From Campylorhamphus procurvoides (Eukaryota > Chordata > Aves > Passeriformes > Dendrocolaptidae): DNA of 64,000 bases. Numbering within the stretch: position 1 is the first letter of the stretch; each line of letters begins with the position of its first letter. Below, in pieces: positions 60,101 to 64,000 of the stretch. Position numbers and translations under genes: made by a program. Under the pieces are notes generated by a model. That model ran no database searches and was not told where the DNA came from. It saw only the letters and a program-made list of their open reading frames with translations. The stretch lies in the NCBI GenBank assembly GCA_013396655.1, contig WBMV01008435.1, positions 372,001 through 436,000 on the forward strand, given 5' to 3'.

Positions 60101-63100
60101 AAAACCGCCCCCAAAACAAACCAACCAACAAACAAGGAAATAGCTGAGCCATGTCAGTGTACAGCAAGGGTATCCAGGTTCTGCTAGCAGCCTTTGGAAG
60201 GCCACCATGGATAGGAACAGGGACCATCCCTGCTTGTGGCCTAGCTCATCAGTGTGAATTGAACTCAGCATCATTTTACTTAACACCTGTCTGAAAACAG
60301 GTTCAAAAGTATATTCTCAAATGGATCAGTAATTCCTAGTAATTTTTCAACTTCTCTTGTTATGAAGAGAGGGATGGCTAAAGGCAACAATGCTTTGATG
60401 CAATATGCCTGCTGGAGTGGAAAGTACAAGCTCTGGACAGAAGCTTTTCCTGTCTCTGAGGTTTTTATCAGGTTCCATCAATTCTGATACAGTTGAATCC
60501 TTTTTCCCCCCCCTCTATTAATAAACACAAATGTATGGAAAATTACCCTAATCTTCCTCCAAAGAGGATGTGCCTCTAGAATCATTTCCAGTACTGGGGA
60601 CCTCTGAATTCTGCTGCCATATTTAGAGGCGATAAAAACAGTCCTTGCGTTTCTGACCAAAATCCAAATATAGCCTATTTCTTTCTGCCAACTGAAAATG
60701 CACCTTTTTATTTCATTCAGTTTTGTTTAAATCTAACTTTGTTCCAAACTTTTCATTCTATAAATGTCCCTTTCACTATAATTATTTAAATAAAGTGGGA
60801 AAGTGCCCAATTGAGTGAACTGAATTAGTATGCTACTTAATGTGCCCGCTATTGTCATTCTACTTATGCTCTGTTCCCATTACAACTTCTCCATGACTTC
60901 AGCAGGTTTACACAAGACCGGAACCCAGCCCATTACCACAAGCGGTTGTATTTTACAAATTTAAGGGGGCATAGTTGCTGTTTCTACAAGATTTATTGAA
61001 GTTTTCACACTGGGAGGAATACACTGGATTCTACTTGGCTAAGCATTGACTTTATGGTTAGAAACTGGCCGTGGATGTCAAGGATACCCTGAGACATCTA
61101 AGCCTACCTGTTCTGTGTGTTGTGGTGTGCCAGGTCCTGGTTTCCCAAACATTCAACTGATCTTCAGCTTGGCAGTGTGACAGCTTTTGTGTGTGGTGGG
61201 CACCTCTTTCTGGGAAGTGGGAAACATGGAACTCAAGAGTCCCTGAGGACACCAAGATGCAGAAGAGACCATGCAGGATCATGAGGTATGTTACTATGTT
61301 AGTAATCCCAACTAGCTTTAAGCACTTACACTGCAGGCATCCACACAGAGCTGGTTGTTTAGGCTTCTTTTAGAGCCAGTGAAGAGAAACAAGAAATACC
61401 AAGATATGCTGGATAATGTTGAGACAAGACAAAGCTTGTTGTTGAAGTGCTGGTTTCTTTTCAGTAAGCTTAGTGGCAATTTGAGTAACCCAAGTATAGC
61501 CCTCATTATGTAGGTGTCACAGGTAGGTGAGTTGATCCTATCTTTCTTAACAAGTAAAAGACTATTCAAGGAACCATGTATATATTCTCTATCTAGAGTA
61601 ATTGTTTTCTTGTTTCTTTCTTTTTATCTCCTCTGAAGAAGCTATTTTTTCCCCTCCACACTCCTTTCCCATTTCTTTTTTCCCCCTTGTTTATATTTTG
61701 TACTCATAGTCTATTTTTCTTCTACACTTCAGTGAAATGATGGTGAGTCTATATAAATGGGTTTGGCAGTCAGACTACTTAAGGAATTCCTTGAAAATCT
61801 TTGCTCATCTCCTGAGGGCTAAAGGTGAAAAGCAAGCGAGTAAACTGAACGGACTCATCTGACTGCCCTTGCTGAATGGTCCCCTCTTGCCCCACCTTGT
61901 GTCTCACCCACTTTCAGTCCTTGCCCTGAGGTACCAGATGCAGTTGGTCAACCAGCCTGTGATCTGGAGAAGGGGTCATGCACAACAGTGAGACTGGTCT
62001 TGTCCAGTGCACCCTATGCTCACAGAGACTCCTCCAAGTGATCTGCTGTCCTACCTGGAGTCTCTCATGGCAGTTTTATGTATTTCATCCAGTGCCAGAA
62101 GTCTCATGCATTTGGGGTGCCAGAAGTGACATTTGGGGTGCAGTGATACAGCCAACTGGTTTGAGGGTTGGGCACTGCTCATAGAGGGGGATGGTGGCAT
62201 TTTCTGCCCCTGCCTCCCTAGCTGTGGAGCCCAGTCACTTCCCACGTGCCAGTGGCACTTGCCTGACCTTGGAGTGATTCAGCTCAGGGGATGGACCAGC
62301 AGAAAATCATATTAAAAATGAACGAGTTTTTCTCGTGAGGAAAAGAGGAGATTTCTGTTCTTTGTTCTCTTTGAAACTGTGGGCTTTCAGGTACAGCAGC
62401 GCCATGCTCTGAGGTACAGTATAAAAGCAGTATATATGTCTTCAAAGTGTCTGTGAAGAGGTAGTACACAATGATCCAGTTCAGCTCCCTCAGAAATTTC
62501 CTGTTGTGTTCAGTAGCTCAGGGTTTCACTGTTTTCTCTCTACTGTGTTTCTGTAGGGCTGTCACTATTCTCCTGCTTATTCTGCATGGTCAAAGACCAA
62601 GATACTGTAAAATATTTCAGCAGTACACTAAAACCAGGGATGTCCCTGCACTGGAAAGCATTTATACAACTATATTTTATGTAGCATTGTTTTACCGGGC
62701 TGCACTCTGCTCCTGCTCACACTACTGAAATTTGGAAGTGACTTCCAAAACATCTGTAGGTCAGTTCTGTGGATCCAGCCATGAAGGGAATGCAGGGGAA
62801 AAGTAGGGTCTGCAATCTCTTTTGCTTTCTCCTCTTGCATCTTTTGGGGCAGAAATTCAGTGTGGCCTCCCTGAATGACATCGTGCTACTGATGTGTGAG
62901 GTCAAGTACTGTCCTGACCTTTGTGAAGGGGGAAGTCAGATTGTGGTGGTGTCCTCATAATCATGCCTTGTTTCATGAGAAGGGGTGGTCAAAGTCCCTT
63001 CACTTCTCCCTGGTAGACCTGAGTCTGTCCCATGCTCAAACCGCAGCACTCCCTGCTCACATTTGCTGTTGCTTCTCATTAGAGAATTCACTGGATTAAT

Positions 63101-63168
63101 TATCAGACATGAACCAGGAGTGTAAACCCAGAATTTGCTAAAAAATGCAAATCAATATTCACAGCAGG

Positions 63169-63216
63169 GTTTGTTTTTTGGGTTTTTTTCTTTTTCTTTT
63201 TCTTTTTTTTTTTTTG
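63169..63216. repeat. Pyrimidine-rich (TTTTTC)n tract
   Basis: A T-rich stretch with three TTTTTC-type units and a 13-T run. No target-site duplication or element body was recognised beside it. Confidence 0.8.
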
Positions 63217-64000
63217 AGGAGTGGCTCAAACATTTGTTCAACTGTATTCCTTACACTTGATCTATAAAAAGCAGCAAATTAAGGCTCAACATGAAGCCAC
63301 ATAACATAAAATCAAAAAGTGACAGCAGAAATGTTTCAGTATCCACCCCCCACTTGAACAAAGGAATGGTGAATAGTGTCTTGCCTGTTCCAGAAAAACT
63401 ATCACAGTGAATCAGCCTAACAAACCATGAAGTCCAGTCCTCCTTAGAGCCCAATTTTGCTAGTCAAAATGCTTGTTTTTTCTTACAATCGTAAAGAAGG
63501 GTGCCAGGTGGTGCCAGACAGTGCAATTTTAAGGGAAACCCCTGTGGTTCCTCCTTCTTCCAAAAGGAAGGCTTTTGAGATGGTGGATTGAGTATAAAAC
63601 CCAAATTTGAAGAAGTGAACTATCACAAACATGTAGGAAAATTATATTTTACTTGCCTGCAGTTACACATTCAATCAGCCTATTTGCAGATGGAGATGAA
63701 CATAGACCATGCATTCAGCACATCCTGCTTTCATTGCAAACCCCCTTTCTGCCTGCCCAGTTCCTGATATGATCTGAGTGCACACATTTGGGGATAAAGA
63801 TCTAGGGACTTTGTTCCCCACTAGTGGCCACTTTCTTTTACTGTGCCAGATCTTCCATTACACATGTCTGGGATGTGCAGCTGTGAGCCAGCCTGCCTTT
63901 TGGGGTTGTCAGAGCTGGACATACTGGGACATTTAGCATCTACTACCTGGACAGTCTAGCCTTGACTCTGCTCCTTTTCCAGAGAATTGCATATGTTTGG

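Larger units (their letters stand above)
53831..64000. other. Intergenic region to the right of RRS1, second part
   Basis: AT-rich sequence without a supported exon, RNA gene or transposon. A 15-T run lies at 57138-57152, a CAGTA-rich stretch at 57260-57295 and a pyrimidine tract at 63169-63216. AT-rich, motif-dense stretches near 58140-58330 and 60680-60990 could be non-coding regulatory sequence, but nothing visible proves it. Confidence 0.5.

Noticed and set aside
47000..64000. Search for CRH (prohormone ending in the SEEPPISLDLTFHL-type peptide)
   Set aside because: No such coding sequence is present on either strand in the window.

Overview
This window is nuclear genomic DNA of a bird (possibly another sauropsid). 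The evidence is the presence of several CR1 LINE fragments, whose 3' ends carry the typical CCATTCTATGAT-like terminus, together with three spliced or intronless vertebrate genes whose products match human 8q13.1 genes in order and orientation. All three genes lie on the minus strand. Read in the direction of transcription (right to left) they are RRS1, ADHFE1 and VXN, the same collinear order known from human chromosome 8.

Layout. 1-12.5 kb: the 5' part of VXN (vexin). Three coding exons with consensus splice sites and continuous phase were found at 12389-12455, 9396-9451 and 3479-3617. The remaining C-terminal coding part was not found and probably lies beyond the left edge. 12.5-25.3 kb: intergenic, with one CR1 fragment and a candidate conserved regulatory element near 13.7-14.05 kb. 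25.3-42.9 kb: ADHFE1 complete, 14 coding exons, 1398 nt, 465 residues; every intron is GT-AG and every junction keeps frame. A partial CR1 copy sits in intron 3, almost against the exon 4 acceptor. 42.6-43.0 kb: a CpG-rich promoter and first-exon region with a template-strand G-tract array and a seven-copy minisatellite that abuts the exon 1 donor. 43.2-45.4 kb: spacer with two CR1 3' ends. 45.5-46.2 kb: the intronless RRS1 gene in a very GC-rich island, interrupted by a run of 38 N that stands for a much larger missing segment. 46.56-46.98 kb: another CR1 fragment. 47-64 kb: no gene recognised; one more CR1 fragment and simple repeats.

Functionally these are independent housekeeping or tissue genes, not a pathway. 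RRS1 is a nucleolar 60S assembly factor. ADHFE1 is the mitochondrial hydroxyacid-oxoacid transhydrogenase. VXN is a small vertebrate protein linked to neuronal differentiation. I see no operon, phage, CRISPR, toxin or other prokaryote-type system, and no convincing evidence for a previously undescribed system. The points most worth checking are the weakly conserved vexin exon 3, the G-tract structures at the ADHFE1 and RRS1 5' ends, and the CR1 copy supplying the probable branch-point region of ADHFE1 intron 3.
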